Positions 54,303 through 63,892 of a stretch of DNA of 64,000 bases are shown one piece after another. Both the position numbers and the translations under genes were made by a program. Every line of letters begins with the position of its first letter. Position 1 is the first letter of the stretch. Origin of the DNA: JAZKAR01 sp040389065 (lineage in GTDB: Bacteria > Pseudomonadota > Gammaproteobacteria > Burkholderiales > Casimicrobiaceae). Below the pieces are notes generated by a model. The model worked only from the letters and a program-made list of their open reading frames with translations, had not been told where the DNA came from and made no database searches. The stretch is taken from contig JAZKAR010000006.1 of the NCBI GenBank assembly GCA_040389065.1, positions 1 through 64,000 on the forward strand. The letters run 5' to 3'.

Positions 54303-54629
54303 TTATGAACGCGTTGATCTAGAGTTAAACTGGTGGGATTGAGAGGCTGATAATGTATTTGAATCAGGCAGTGTGCTTTCGTCTTTAAAGGAAGCATTCT
54401 CGTTAATTTCAAACCCAGCCTGATACTGCTGTGCAGAAGAAGGTGGAGGAGTAATTTCCTTAGAGTCAAAAGATTTCCCTAAGTAAGGTGAAACAGATGG
54501 CTCTTGAACAGGATTTTGTAATCCTAATTCAGGTAAGGGATTTAAGCTAGAAGGTATATTTACAAACGGAATATGATTATATTCGCTAGCAGCAGGTTTA
54601 CGGTTTTTACTAGAATTAAATAATGTCAT
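54303..54629 (-). CDS. Hypothetical Ser/Pro/Asn-rich protein
   Basis: 108 residues with a good ribosome site (AAAGGAAATTCATC before ATG). Low-complexity composition rich in Ser, Pro, Asn and Gln; no signal peptide, membrane helix or known domain. It is likely disordered. Convergent to ggt. A role cannot be proposed. Confidence 0.55.
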   Translation of the reverse strand: MTLFNSSKNRKPAASEYNHIPFVNIPSSLNPLPELGLQNPVQEPSVSPYLGKSFDSKEITPPPSSAQQYQAGFEINENASFKDESTLPDSNTLSASQSHQFNSRSTRS

Positions 54630-54986
54630 GATGAATTTCCTTTCAGCTAATAAATGGAGCCGAGAGTGCTTTCTCAGAAAAGCTAGTTTGACTCATGTTT
54701 AAAAAAATGTATAGATAAAATAATTAAGGGTCGATAAATATTAATTCTATAATTTTATTTTGCTAGGTAAATAGCAGCTGTTACTATTTTTCTTTCCGTA
54801 ATCATTCATTATTTGAAATTTATCAAGCTATTTTCTCTACGATACTAAAAACACAATGCACTGTGCTTACCGATTACTTCTTTTTGCAAAATGATTGGGG
54901 TAAAAATTTTAAAATATTTTTTGCCATATAAATCTATGTCGTTACTCAATATGAAATAGTCTTTTTTATTCTATGGTTCTTAACAA

Positions 54987-56516
54987 ATGAATGATTTTAA
55001 AAATAAAATATCCTCTTTCATTCTCTACCTAAGCGTTTGGTGGGGAGGATTTTTTATTATGTCGATAGAATTGTTAGGAGGTAAAATATTATCTCCATAT
55101 TTCGGAAATAGTATTTTTGTTTGGGGTGCGGTTATTTGTGTTTTTATGCTTTCATTATCAATAGGATATTTAAAGGGTGGAAAATATTCTCAGCATCATG
55201 CATCGTTAAGGTATCTCGGAAAAATAATCATTGCTTCTGCGTTATGTACATTTCCTATTGCGCTATTTGGAAACCTTTTTTTAAGTTGGTTTTCTTTTAT
55301 ACTACAAGACCCGCGTTATGGTTCTTTGTTGGGGGCAAGTGTATTGTTTAGCTTTCCTGTTGGCATTGCAGGCATGATTACCCCTTATGCGATTCGTCTT
55401 GAAATAAAGCACTTAGAAACTTCGGGGAAATCAGCAGGGCTTTTATATTTTATTTCTACATTTGGTAGTGCGGTCGGTACAATTTTTACTTCTTTTTACG
55501 CAGTTCTTTGGTTCGAAATTCAAACTATTATTATTGGGCTAAGCCTAGTTTCTCTACTAATTGGTTCTTTTTTGTTTTTTGCTTACGCGCCGTCTACCCA
55601 ATTAGCTTCAAACAGAAGGAAGTATTATCTAGTATTTTCATTGATAGTATTTATTTCAGCCTCTGCTTTTTTCTTAGAAAATTCTTTAGGAAAAAATATT
55701 ATTCATGCTGAAAAATCTTTATATGAAGACATTCTAGTAGTAGATAAAAATAATATACGATGTATTTATCCTCGCAGTGCAAAATTTCAACATTCCTGCG
55801 TAGATCAAAATACACCTGAGAAACTTTTTCATGAGTATACAAAATGGATGCTAGCCGCTCTATTCTTAAACCCTAACCCTCAACATATTTTGATAGTAGG
55901 GTTAGGAGCAGGCATTTTACCTAATACATTCCATAGGTTTTATCCGCAAGCCAAAATAGAAATTGTTGAAATTGACCCTGCTATGTTAAATGTGGCTAAA
56001 CAATTCTTTGATTTTAATGAAGCTATGCCAAATGTACATATTACAATAAGTGATGGCAGGCAGTTTATAAGAAACGCCCAGAGACAAGGTACCCATTACG
56101 ATTTAATTATTTTAGATGCATTTAGTCATAGTTATATTCCAGAGCATATGTTAACTAAAGAATTTCTCAATGAAGTTAAATCTACGTTAAGCCCTGAGGG
56201 TATAGTAGCATCGAATACATTTTCGAAAGGAAAGTTGCTGCCTTACGAATCAGTAACGTATCAGCATGTTTTTGGCCAATATTATAATATAACTCAAAAA
56301 AATGAAGGAAATCGAATTATTATAGCGGCAGCTAGATCTTTGCCTGATTCTAAAAAAATTAATAGGCAGGCTTTTGTACTGCAAGATAAGTTTAAAAGTG
56401 TTGGAGTGGATGCCATGTATTTATCTACTCTATTACAATTAGCCTCTATGACAACGGGTGTTCCTGCCTTAACAGACAGGTTTTCTCCAGCTAATATTTT
56501 GAATGTCTTACAGTAG
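54987..56516 (+). CDS. Membrane-fused spermidine-synthase-like protein
   Basis: A 509-residue protein with an N-terminal membrane half (about 10-225, six to seven helices, starting SVWWGGFFIMSIELLGGKILSPYFG) and a C-terminal spermidine-synthase-like domain (about 250-500, HILIVGLGAGILPNTF, VEIDPAMLNVAKQFF, LIILDAFSHSYIPEHM). This fused-transporter-type family has unknown substrate; the polyamine-binding residues are only partly conserved. Alone between AT-rich gaps, so its role is unknown. Confidence 0.85.
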   Translation: MNDFKNKISSFILYLSVWWGGFFIMSIELLGGKILSPYFGNSIFVWGAVICVFMLSLSIGYLKGGKYSQHHASLRYLGKIIIASALCTFPIALFGNLFLSWFSFILQDPRYGSLLGASVLFSFPVGIAGMITPYAIRLEIKHLETSGKSAGLLYFISTFGSAVGTIFTSFYAVLWFEIQTIIIGLSLVSLLIGSFLFFAYAPSTQLASNRRKYYLVFSLIVFISASAFFLENSLGKNIIHAEKSLYEDILVVDKNNIRCIYPRSAKFQHSCVDQNTPEKLFHEYTKWMLAALFLNPNPQHILIVGLGAGILPNTFHRFYPQAKIEIVEIDPAMLNVAKQFFDFNEAMPNVHITISDGRQFIRNAQRQGTHYDLIILDAFSHSYIPEHMLTKEFLNEVKSTLSPEGIVASNTFSKGKLLPYESVTYQHVFGQYYNITQKNEGNRIIIAAARSLPDSKKINRQAFVLQDKFKSVGVDAMYLSTLLQLASMTTGVPALTDRFSPANILNVLQ

Positions 56517-56543
56517 CAAAAATAAGCTATCAGGTATTAACTT

Positions 56544-56660
56544 TAGAAGTTACGCAGTTGGCTCTCTCTGCGTGAGACGCCCTGCGTTATGTCAACTTGC
56601 CGTACTACATGTACTGTCTGCGTTGCCATGTCTTGATATAGCTAAACTGCGTAACTTCTA
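56544..56660 (+). mobile_element. MITE-like element, copy R9
   Basis: Left TTAGAAGTTACGCAGTTGG, right AACTGCGTAACTTCTA; 117 bp. Interior GCGTGAGACGCCCTGCGTTATG and CAACTTGCCGTACTACATG match the family. Flanks AACTT / AAATT agree at four of five. Confidence 0.88.
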
Positions 56661-57408
56661 AAATTTATAATATTTAAATCAAATTTATTTGATAGCGATT
56701 TTCAACCAAAAGTACGGTTGATTCATATAGTAATCAATTTGTTTAGACAAAAGCGTCTTTTGAAATAAATAACTGTTTTTGCCAGTAGATTTTATGGTCT
56801 TATATCAATATAACCAAAAAAACATATAAATTTAATTTTAGTTAATTTTTTTATTTTAATGTAAATAACAGGTTATTTCTTTACTTCTAAGTTGTTTTCC
56901 TATGAAAGTTGTATGGTAAAGTTTATTTCAATAATTATATTTTAAATCAATTGGTTAAAAAATTTTCGTGCTTCTTTAAATTTTCAATTCTTCTGTTTTT
57001 TAGAAGATAAAATCAAATTTTCTCATGTTTTAATTGAGATGAAATAATGGGAAAATTTTCTCCAGATGATGAATTGAGTATATTTTTTTAGATTTTAACG
57101 ATTTTGTCATAATTATATGCTCAAATCAACTTTTATTTGTGATGGTTTAAAAGTTTATTTAAGCAATCATAGGAGATTAGTTTTCGATAATAGGTAAAAT
57201 GTTTTTGAGTGCCTTATTATGAATAGTGAAAATCTTATACATGATGAATGGTTTTATTAAAAGTCAATTTATGATAGCGTGCGAATAATTATTTTTAAAA
57301 CTAACTAATATTAAAAATATATTTAATATTTTATGAAAAGTAAATGAAATACTTTTTTGCTCATTTTATCTCAAAAGGATTTAATGAATTATTTTTATAG
57401 GAGTTGCA
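56661..57408. other. Long AT-rich gap with no recognised gene
   Basis: About 750 bases, very AT-rich, between a MITE copy and the carbonic anhydrase gene. No open frame with a ribosome site, RNA gene or repeat could be supported. It presumably holds the promoter of the carbonic anhydrase gene near its right end. Confidence 0.5.
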
Positions 57409-58002
57409 ATGGTTGCAAAAAAAATGCTAGTTAAAAATGTTGCCTGGTCGCAAGAGGTTAATACTCGTGATCCTGATTTTTTTACACAGATGTCTCAAGG
57501 ACAAAACCCTGATGTGTTATGGATAGGATGTGCCGATAGCCGGGTGCCAGCAGAAAGCATTACTAACTCACATCCTGGTGAGCTATTTGTACACCGCAAT
57601 ATCGCTAATATTATTGATGTGCATGATATTAATTCTGGCAGTGTGATTGAGTATGCGGTGAAGGTACTTAAGGTTGAGCATATTGTTGTATGCGGGCACT
57701 ACCAATGTGGCGGTGTAAGAGCTTCATTAATGCCTCAATCTGATGATATACCGATTGTGAACAAACACATCAAAAAATTACGAGCGCTTGCATCATTTCA
57801 TAATGATGAGCTTACAGCTATAAATAGCATAGATAAGCGGGTAGATCGTTTAGCTGAATTGAATGTATTAGATCAAATTTCAACATTAATGAAAAATGAA
57901 ATTATACAAACTATCGATCATCCACTTACATTACATGGTTGGATTTTTTCTTTAAACGATGGACTAATTAATGTATTAAAAACGGAAGAGCTTTCCTTTT
58001 AA
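57409..58002 (+). CDS. Beta-carbonic anhydrase
   Basis: A 197-residue zinc enzyme interconverting CO2 and bicarbonate. Zinc ligands are Cys and Asp in WIGCADSRVPAE, and His and Cys in VCGHYQCGGVRA. Matches the Can type (LWIGCxDSRVPAE, GELFVHRNIAN). GGAG before the ATG. It is followed by a SulP gene, a pair often serving bicarbonate supply. Confidence 0.93.
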   Translation: MVAKKMLVKNVAWSQEVNTRDPDFFTQMSQGQNPDVLWIGCADSRVPAESITNSHPGELFVHRNIANIIDVHDINSGSVIEYAVKVLKVEHIVVCGHYQCGGVRASLMPQSDDIPIVNKHIKKLRALASFHNDELTAINSIDKRVDRLAELNVLDQISTLMKNEIIQTIDHPLTLHGWIFSLNDGLINVLKTEELSF

Positions 58003-58011
58003 TTATTAAAT

Positions 58012-58060
58012 TTAGAAGTTGGCTTTAACGCTAGCATATCGATGAACATTGCGTTTTGAA
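58012..58060 (+). repeat. Possible MITE relic
   Basis: TTAGAAGTTGGCTTTAACG matches the family's left end with an 8-base deletion between two GTT triplets. The right end is not found. Weak. Confidence 0.3.
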
Positions 58061-58181
58061 TGATGTTAAACATGTGTTCATAGCGCTGTTAAGAATAAAA
58101 AAACTATAAGTAAATCGCGAGGGTTAGTCATCATTAATAGCTGATTGTTCACTATTGTGCTTTTAAAGAAGGAGGCACTTC

Positions 58182-59729
58182 ATGAAAAAAGTATTGCATA
58201 CGTTAAGTACTGATCTTATTGCTGGAGTCGTGGTTTTTCTCGTGGCGCTTCCCTTATGTTTAGGGATTGCACATGCTTCTGGCGTTGATCCTTTTTCAGG
58301 GTTGATTTCAGGAATTATTGGCGGTTTGGTAGTTGCTTTATTAAGCGGCTCATCATTAAGCGTAAGCGGCCCTGCGGCGGGTCTTATCGTTATCGTTGTT
58401 GATGCTATTGCAAGGTTAGGAAGTTTTTCAGCTTTTTTAACTGCTATAGTCGTATCAGGCGTGATACAAATTGTGTTAGGTTTTTTAAAGGCGGGAAAGC
58501 TGGCAAATTATATTCCTTCGACGGTAATTAAAGGCATGTTAGCGGCGATTGGAATACTTTTGATTATTAAGCAACTACCTGTAGCTGTTGGTTTCAAAAG
58601 TGAAATTTTACCGCAAAGTTTAGGAGTTCTTTCTACACAATGGGGATCATTTTCACTACCAGCGCTTGGTTTATCTATAATTAGTTTAATACTGTTATTT
58701 AGTTGGGATTCTTCTTTTATACGCCGCATTCCTTTATTAAAATCATTACCAGCTCCACTGATTGTTGTATTACTAGGAATACTGACAACCCTTACCTTAG
58801 GTGCTGTATATCCTGAGTTAGCATTCACTAAAGATCATCTCGTAGAGGTGCCTGTTCTTTACTCATGGGACGCGTTTAAAAATGTGCTGACGCTACCAGA
58901 TTTTAATCAGTTATCGAATATTAATGTATGGAGCGTAGCGGTTACTTTAGCCATCGTGGCAAGCTTAGAAACGCTATTAAGTCTTGAGGCAGTAGAAGAG
59001 CTTGATCCAAAAAAACAAAAGGTAGCACCTAATCAGGAGCTTAAAGCACAAGGTACTGGCAATTTTATTGCGGGGCTTTTAGGCGGGCTACCTATTACTT
59101 CAGTCATTGTGCGAAGCTCTGCTAATATCAATGCGGGTGCACAAAGTCGATTATCAGCATTTACCCACGGAGTTTTATTACTATTAAGTATTTTTGTTTT
59201 ATCTTCAGTCATTAACCTTATTCCTTTAGCCTCTTTAGCTGCAATTCTTCTCGCAACGGGGTATAAATTAGCTAAACCTGCTTTATTCATTTCGATAGCG
59301 CGTGATGGTTGGTATCGTTTTATACCTTTCATTGTTACCATAGTAGGAGTAGTGGGCGTAGATTTATTAATGGGGATTATCTATGGAATAAGTGCTAGTG
59401 TTTTATTAGCGGTGTTATCTAACCTTCAAAATACATTTACCTTTGTTAAGTACGATGATCATTTTCTTTTAATATTTCGTAAAGATATTTCTTTTTTAGC
59501 AAAAGTACAGCTGAAACATTATCTGCATTCGGTTCCTGCTTTTTCTACATTAATTATTGATGCAGGAAAAGCTGACTCCATCGACCAAGATATTTATGAA
59601 ATAATTGAAAATTACATAGTGCGAGAAGCAAAAAGTAAAAATATTAAAGTGGAGAAACGTAATATTCATCCAGAAAAAAGGCCAAATACTCTGATTCCAA
59701 AGTGGGATATCGAGCCCTTAATAAACTAA
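58182..59729 (+). CDS. SulP-family anion transporter (probable bicarbonate)
   Basis: A 515-residue inner-membrane protein with ten to twelve helices. SulP motifs include the DLIAGVVVFLVALPLCLGIAHASG N-terminus, SGSSLSVSGPAAGL and GLLGGLPITSVIVRSSANINAG. The C-terminal STAS-like region (about 435-500) is short. Carbonic anhydrase lies 179 bases upstream on the same strand, which argues for bicarbonate or CO2-linked transport rather than sulfate. GGAGG before the ATG. Confidence 0.9.
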   Translation: MKKVLHTLSTDLIAGVVVFLVALPLCLGIAHASGVDPFSGLISGIIGGLVVALLSGSSLSVSGPAAGLIVIVVDAIARLGSFSAFLTAIVVSGVIQIVLGFLKAGKLANYIPSTVIKGMLAAIGILLIIKQLPVAVGFKSEILPQSLGVLSTQWGSFSLPALGLSIISLILLFSWDSSFIRRIPLLKSLPAPLIVVLLGILTTLTLGAVYPELAFTKDHLVEVPVLYSWDAFKNVLTLPDFNQLSNINVWSVAVTLAIVASLETLLSLEAVEELDPKKQKVAPNQELKAQGTGNFIAGLLGGLPITSVIVRSSANINAGAQSRLSAFTHGVLLLLSIFVLSSVINLIPLASLAAILLATGYKLAKPALFISIARDGWYRFIPFIVTIVGVVGVDLLMGIIYGISASVLLAVLSNLQNTFTFVKYDDHFLLIFRKDISFLAKVQLKHYLHSVPAFSTLIIDAGKADSIDQDIYEIIENYIVREAKSKNIKVEKRNIHPEKRPNTLIPKWDIEPLIN

Positions 59730-59750
59730 CTCTAATTGAATAGCATTTTT

Positions 59751-59783
59751 GAGCAGGTGATAGTATTTTACCTGCTCTTTTTT
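59751..59783 (+). terminator. Terminator after the SulP gene
   Basis: GAGCAGGT and ACCTGCTC form an 8-bp stem around 11 bases, followed by TTTTTT. Confidence 0.9.
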
Positions 59784-60551
59784 ATTTAAGTATTTTATGT
59801 TTGATATGTAATAATAATTTATAAACGATTAGATCTTATTAATACTCATGTAATTAAACCAAGAATAAATACAATTGCTCAAAAAATTTACCCATAATTA
59901 ATTTTATAAGATTGATAAAATTCGTGTGGTTTATTTTGTATGAAAACAAGCAATAGCTTACTACGTTATTTATTTTTTGATTTCTTTAGAAGCTACGCAG
60001 TTGGCTGTATCGGCGTGGAACGCCTCGCGTTATGCTAACTTGCTGTACGACGTGTACTTTTTTGCATTGCTATGCGGGGCATCCCATGCTTTGGTATAGC
60101 TAAACTGCGTAACTTCTATTCTTAACGAATAAATCCATACTGTTTAATCTTCTGAATAATATTTATAAATAAGAGTAGCTTTAGCTTTTAAAAGCAACTT
60201 CATTTTTCACTTCTTCATTTTTAAAGACATTGAAATTTTTTATTATTTATACATCAGAATTTTCCATGAAATTTATTTGTAAGTGATTTTGATATGGCGG
60301 AAAATATGTATCGGTTAGTTTTTAAAATATTATTAATTTACTTCTAAAAAATAATAAGTAATCTTCTATAAAATTAGAATGTTATAAATTTTAGAAGTCT
60401 ATATTATAAATTAATATATTTTAATGGTTATTTATTATTTCTTACTTAATTGGATAATTTATACGCTATAAAATAAAGTAAAATGCATCTCATAAAATAG
60501 TTATATTAAAAATAATTTTTATGTGTTTATGTTAACATTAAGGAGTATTTT
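59784..60551. other. AT-rich gap containing one MITE copy
   Basis: Nearly 770 bases without genes, apart from MITE copy R10 at 59,987-60,118. Base composition is extremely AT-rich from about 60,120 to 60,550 and probably includes the promoter of the next small gene; TATAAA-like strings are too frequent to choose one. Confidence 0.5.
59987..60118 (+). mobile_element. MITE-like element, copy R10 (complete, TTCTT duplication)
   Basis: Left TTAGAAGCTACGCAGTTGG, right AAACTGCGTAACTTCTA, 132 bp. Interior includes GCGTGGAACGCCTCGCGTTATG and CGGGGCATCCCATGCTTTG. TTCTT lies directly outside both ends, a perfect 5-bp candidate target duplication. Confidence 0.88.
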
Positions 60552-60863
60552 ATGAAGCAAATTACTTTAGCAATTTTATTGTTAGGAAGCATTTCATCTG
60601 TAAGTTTTGCACAAAATAAATGGGATAATTCTACTAGTAATACAAGAAATTATTATAGTGGCGGAGATCAGTTAGTTAATTCAGGTTATTATGAAGATAA
60701 TACAGCTTCGCAGCAGCGATCTAAATCTATAGCTAAGACAAGTCATTATATTGGAGGTGATCACGAAATTCCTGTAGAAAATGCTGATAACAATACCTCT
60801 TCTTCTTTTCAGCAACAACGTTATCATTATACAGGTGGCGATAACATGCATAGATCAAATTAA
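60552..60863 (+). CDS. Small secreted protein with three YxGGD repeats
   Basis: 103 residues. A signal peptide (about 1-20, ending SFAQ) is followed by three spaced repeats: NYYSGGDQ, HYIGGDH and HYTGGDN, each after a Gln/Ser/Asn/Thr-rich linker. Aromatic-x-GGD could bind calcium or sugars, but no family was recognised. AAGGAG precedes the ATG. It stands alone next to the NACHT gene on the opposite strand. Confidence 0.7.
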   Translation: MKQITLAILLLGSISSVSFAQNKWDNSTSNTRNYYSGGDQLVNSGYYEDNTASQQRSKSIAKTSHYIGGDHEIPVENADNNTSSSFQQQRYHYTGGDNMHRSN

Positions 60864-61081
60864 ACATTTTAATATTAAATTATAATAGGTTTTATTAAAT
60901 ATAAAATATAGTATTTATTATCTTTATATATTTTTAGCGGTAGCTAATATAGTAAAAAATATTGGCTATCGCACTATTTTTATCTTATTTTTCGTTAGGG
61001 TATGTCATTAATTGCATTATACATTTTACGCTGAATATTAACGAAATCAAGTCATAGTGTAATTTACAATAGCCTACAGCA

Positions 61082-63892
61082 CTAGCCTATTGTCGCAATA
61101 GACTCTCCTGCTTGAATATCCCATAACTTCATTGTTAAATCATCTGAGGCAGAGGCTAGCAACCCATTCTTTGAGAAATCACATCCTCTTATTTTACTTG
61201 CATGACCAGTGAGTATTTTTAAACATTTTCCTGTCGGTAAATTCCAAATTCGTAACGTATGATCATAGGCTGCTGAAGCAAGCGTTATTCCATCAGGAGA
61301 AAGAGCACAGCTTCTTATTCTGCTCGAATGTCCTTTCAGTATTTGCAGGCATTCTCCAGAGACGGTATCCCATATGCGTAGCGTTTTATCTGCTGAGGCT
61401 GAAATCAGTTGGCTTCCATCTAAGGTAAACAGACATTTTCTTACCCAGTCGGTATGTCCTTTAAGTGTTTTCAGGCACTCGCCAGAGTTAACATCCCAAA
61501 TTTTGAGTGTTTTATCATCAGAAGCTGAAGCAAGGTAGGCACCTGTTGGTGAAAATACGCAGCTTCTAATAGGCGCTTGATGATCAGGTAATATTTTTAA
61601 ACATTCACCAGTTTTACTATCCCATAATCGAATCGTGCAATCACTTGATGCAGATGCTATATAGCGATTGTTTGGCGAAAAAGCACAACATCTTACTTCC
61701 TTCAAATGTGCATCTAGTAAGCGTACACATTCTTCAGTATAAATATTCCAAATATATATATGGTTATCTGCTCCAGCAACCACAATAGAGTTACCATCTG
61801 AAGAAAAAGCGCAATCTAATAGCCAAGCGCTATGCTGAAATAATTTTAAACATTTGCCTGTGGCGATATTCCAAATTCTGAGAGTATGATCTCGCGATAC
61901 TGAGGCTAAATGTTTTCCATCAGGTGAAAATTTACATGTAGTAATAAATGCTTGATGAACATTTTTATCTAAGCCAAGCGCATACTGACGATGCGTATAA
62001 TTAAATAGGCTAGAGGGTTGGCATAATTCAAATGTTGCCGAAGAAGAAAGAAGAGAAGACCCTAAGCCAATAGATTCTTCTAAATTACACCGTATCCACT
62101 CAGAACGATTAAGCTCTGCTTCTGAAAAATTTGCTTGTTTGAGTTCTGAGTCGGTGAAAAGACTGCTTGAAAGCTTGGCTTTTGTGAAGATCGCGTTTCG
62201 TGCTTGGCAAAATGTAAATTCTGTATCGTCTAATTGTGTATCAGAAAAATTCGATTCTTTCAAAATAAGATATTTTAAGGTAGAGCCTTTCATATTCGCT
62301 TTCTGAAATGAGGCTCCGCTTAAGTTAAGAAGTTCATAATGTGTATCGCCTTTTCCTTCAATATTCCATTCTGCTAGGTTTGCGCCTTCAAGTTGAACGT
62401 TTTCTAACGTAGGGGTGGGATAATCTTTTTGAAAAGCTAATAGCATATAGGCGAACCCCAGCTCACTAATTTGAGGCTGGTAAGTATCGCGAATAATAGA
62501 AAGCGAATCTAACGCAGCAGCGCGCTCATCGTCGCTGCTTTCGCTGAGGAGTTGACCAAGAAAATCTAAAGTTTCTTGGCTAGTTAATGACAAATTCCAT
62601 AACTCAATACGGTTTTCTACAAGGCCTCTATATAAGTACGAGGCTAGGAAAAATTCTTGAAGAGAGGTATGAGCAAAGCGAAATCCATCGTGTCCTACAC
62701 GTACTAAAAAAGTAGCAGTGCGTAAATCACCTTGCAGCATTTCAATCGCGTGAGTGATCGATTCTTTCTCTTTACCGAGCGTGTAATGTGCTTTTATTTC
62801 AGGCCTAAGATCAAGCGAGTGTAAAAACCATTTTTCTATTTCTTGAATATTCCATATATATTTGCCTGATTGCCAAAGTGCTGCTGAAAAATGCTCCATC
62901 AATAGTTGTTTATGATCTATGGTTAATTGATGTCTACCTGCATCGCGCTCAAGGCAAGAGAGAATCATATGGCGATAAATAGTAGCGCCAGTAACTTGTG
63001 AGCCTTCTATTTTCCACTGTTCGATATAAGGAATTAAATCAGGAATAAGACTTAATGTATAAGGCCGCTCTGCAAACTCAGAAAGGTTATGAACCGATTG
63101 TATGAGATCCAACAGCGTATATTTATCAAAGTCAGGCAGTTCTCGTAATAAGTATTCAGTAATTTGGTCGCTTGAAAAAGGTAACAAAATAAACGCATTC
63201 CCTTTTTCCATAAAATATGTTTTTTGTTCAGCTCCTGTACGAAAGTAGTGAGTACGGCAACTGAGAAGTACTTTACTGGAAGAGGGAGTATCAGAAGGGA
63301 TAATACTTAAAAGTGTATGGGTAAATTGTTGCCCTGCGGCGCTTGATAAATTAATCAATATCTCATCTAGTCCATCAAAAATGATAACGACTTTTTCATG
63401 ATGGACAAGCCAAATAAGCTCATTGCCTTGCGTGATAGATTGTGGCGACTCATAAACACTATTTTTTAGTATTTCATCCAGTAAATCGATTAGTGAAAGT
63501 GTATGGCAATGGTTTTTATCATTAATATTACGTAGGTCTAGGTAAATAGGTAAAGGTAATGAGAGATTTATCTTATACTCTTCAAGAAGCAATTTAGTAA
63601 ACAGCATGCAGGTTGTTGTTTTGCCCATGCCATATTCGCCGAGTAAAGCTCCAAAAGAAGGAGAGCCCTCTGTTATCATCCATTGTTCAAGAAGATAAAG
63701 TACATTATGTGAATGCAAGTTAGGGCAACAGGGTTCGCTGGAATTTTCTCCTGTGCCTGGTAGATGATGATCATTAATACTAATAGACACGGCGTTCTGC
63801 TGCACAGGATGTTGTAAGCTATATATTGCATCTATAGCTTGGCTTGAAAATAGAGCCGCTTTATTAACTAGGTTATTGCTAGAATTGTTCAT
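61082..63892 (-). CDS. NACHT NTPase with pentapeptide repeats and a seven-blade WD40 propeller
   Basis: A 936-residue cytoplasmic STAND-type protein. A short N-terminal region (1-75) carries no known effector domain. The NACHT domain spans about 76-400 with Walker A GEYGMGKTTT (about 85-94) and Walker B VVIIFDGLDEIL (about 168-179). Pentapeptide-like repeats follow at about 498-610 (GANLAEWNIEG, ASFQKANMKGS, NFSEAELNRS). Seven WD40 repeats of about 42 residues (about 640-936) are highly alike, most ending in IWDxxxGECLKxL. This sensor/NTPase architecture is used in signalling and in phage-defence bNACHT proteins. The start codon lacks a strong ribosome site. Role is inferred. Confidence 0.9.
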   Translation of the reverse strand: MNNSSNNLVNKAALFSSQAIDAIYSLQHPVQQNAVSISINDHHLPGTGENSSEPCCPNLHSHNVLYLLEQWMITEGSPSFGALLGEYGMGKTTTCMLFTKLLLEEYKINLSLPLPIYLDLRNINDKNHCHTLSLIDLLDEILKNSVYESPQSITQGNELIWLVHHEKVVIIFDGLDEILINLSSAAGQQFTHTLLSIIPSDTPSSSKVLLSCRTHYFRTGAEQKTYFMEKGNAFILLPFSSDQITEYLLRELPDFDKYTLLDLIQSVHNLSEFAERPYTLSLIPDLIPYIEQWKIEGSQVTGATIYRHMILSCLERDAGRHQLTIDHKQLLMEHFSAALWQSGKYIWNIQEIEKWFLHSLDLRPEIKAHYTLGKEKESITHAIEMLQGDLRTATFLVRVGHDGFRFAHTSLQEFFLASYLYRGLVENRIELWNLSLTSQETLDFLGQLLSESSDDERAAALDSLSIIRDTYQPQISELGFAYMLLAFQKDYPTPTLENVQLEGANLAEWNIEGKGDTHYELLNLSGASFQKANMKGSTLKYLILKESNFSDTQLDDTEFTFCQARNAIFTKAKLSSSLFTDSELKQANFSEAELNRSEWIRCNLEESIGLGSSLLSSSATFELCQPSSLFNYTHRQYALGLDKNVHQAFITTCKFSPDGKHLASVSRDHTLRIWNIATGKCLKLFQHSAWLLDCAFSSDGNSIVVAGADNHIYIWNIYTEECVRLLDAHLKEVRCCAFSPNNRYIASASSDCTIRLWDSKTGECLKILPDHQAPIRSCVFSPTGAYLASASDDKTLKIWDVNSGECLKTLKGHTDWVRKCLFTLDGSQLISASADKTLRIWDTVSGECLQILKGHSSRIRSCALSPDGITLASAAYDHTLRIWNLPTGKCLKILTGHASKIRGCDFSKNGLLASASDDLTMKLWDIQAGESIATIG

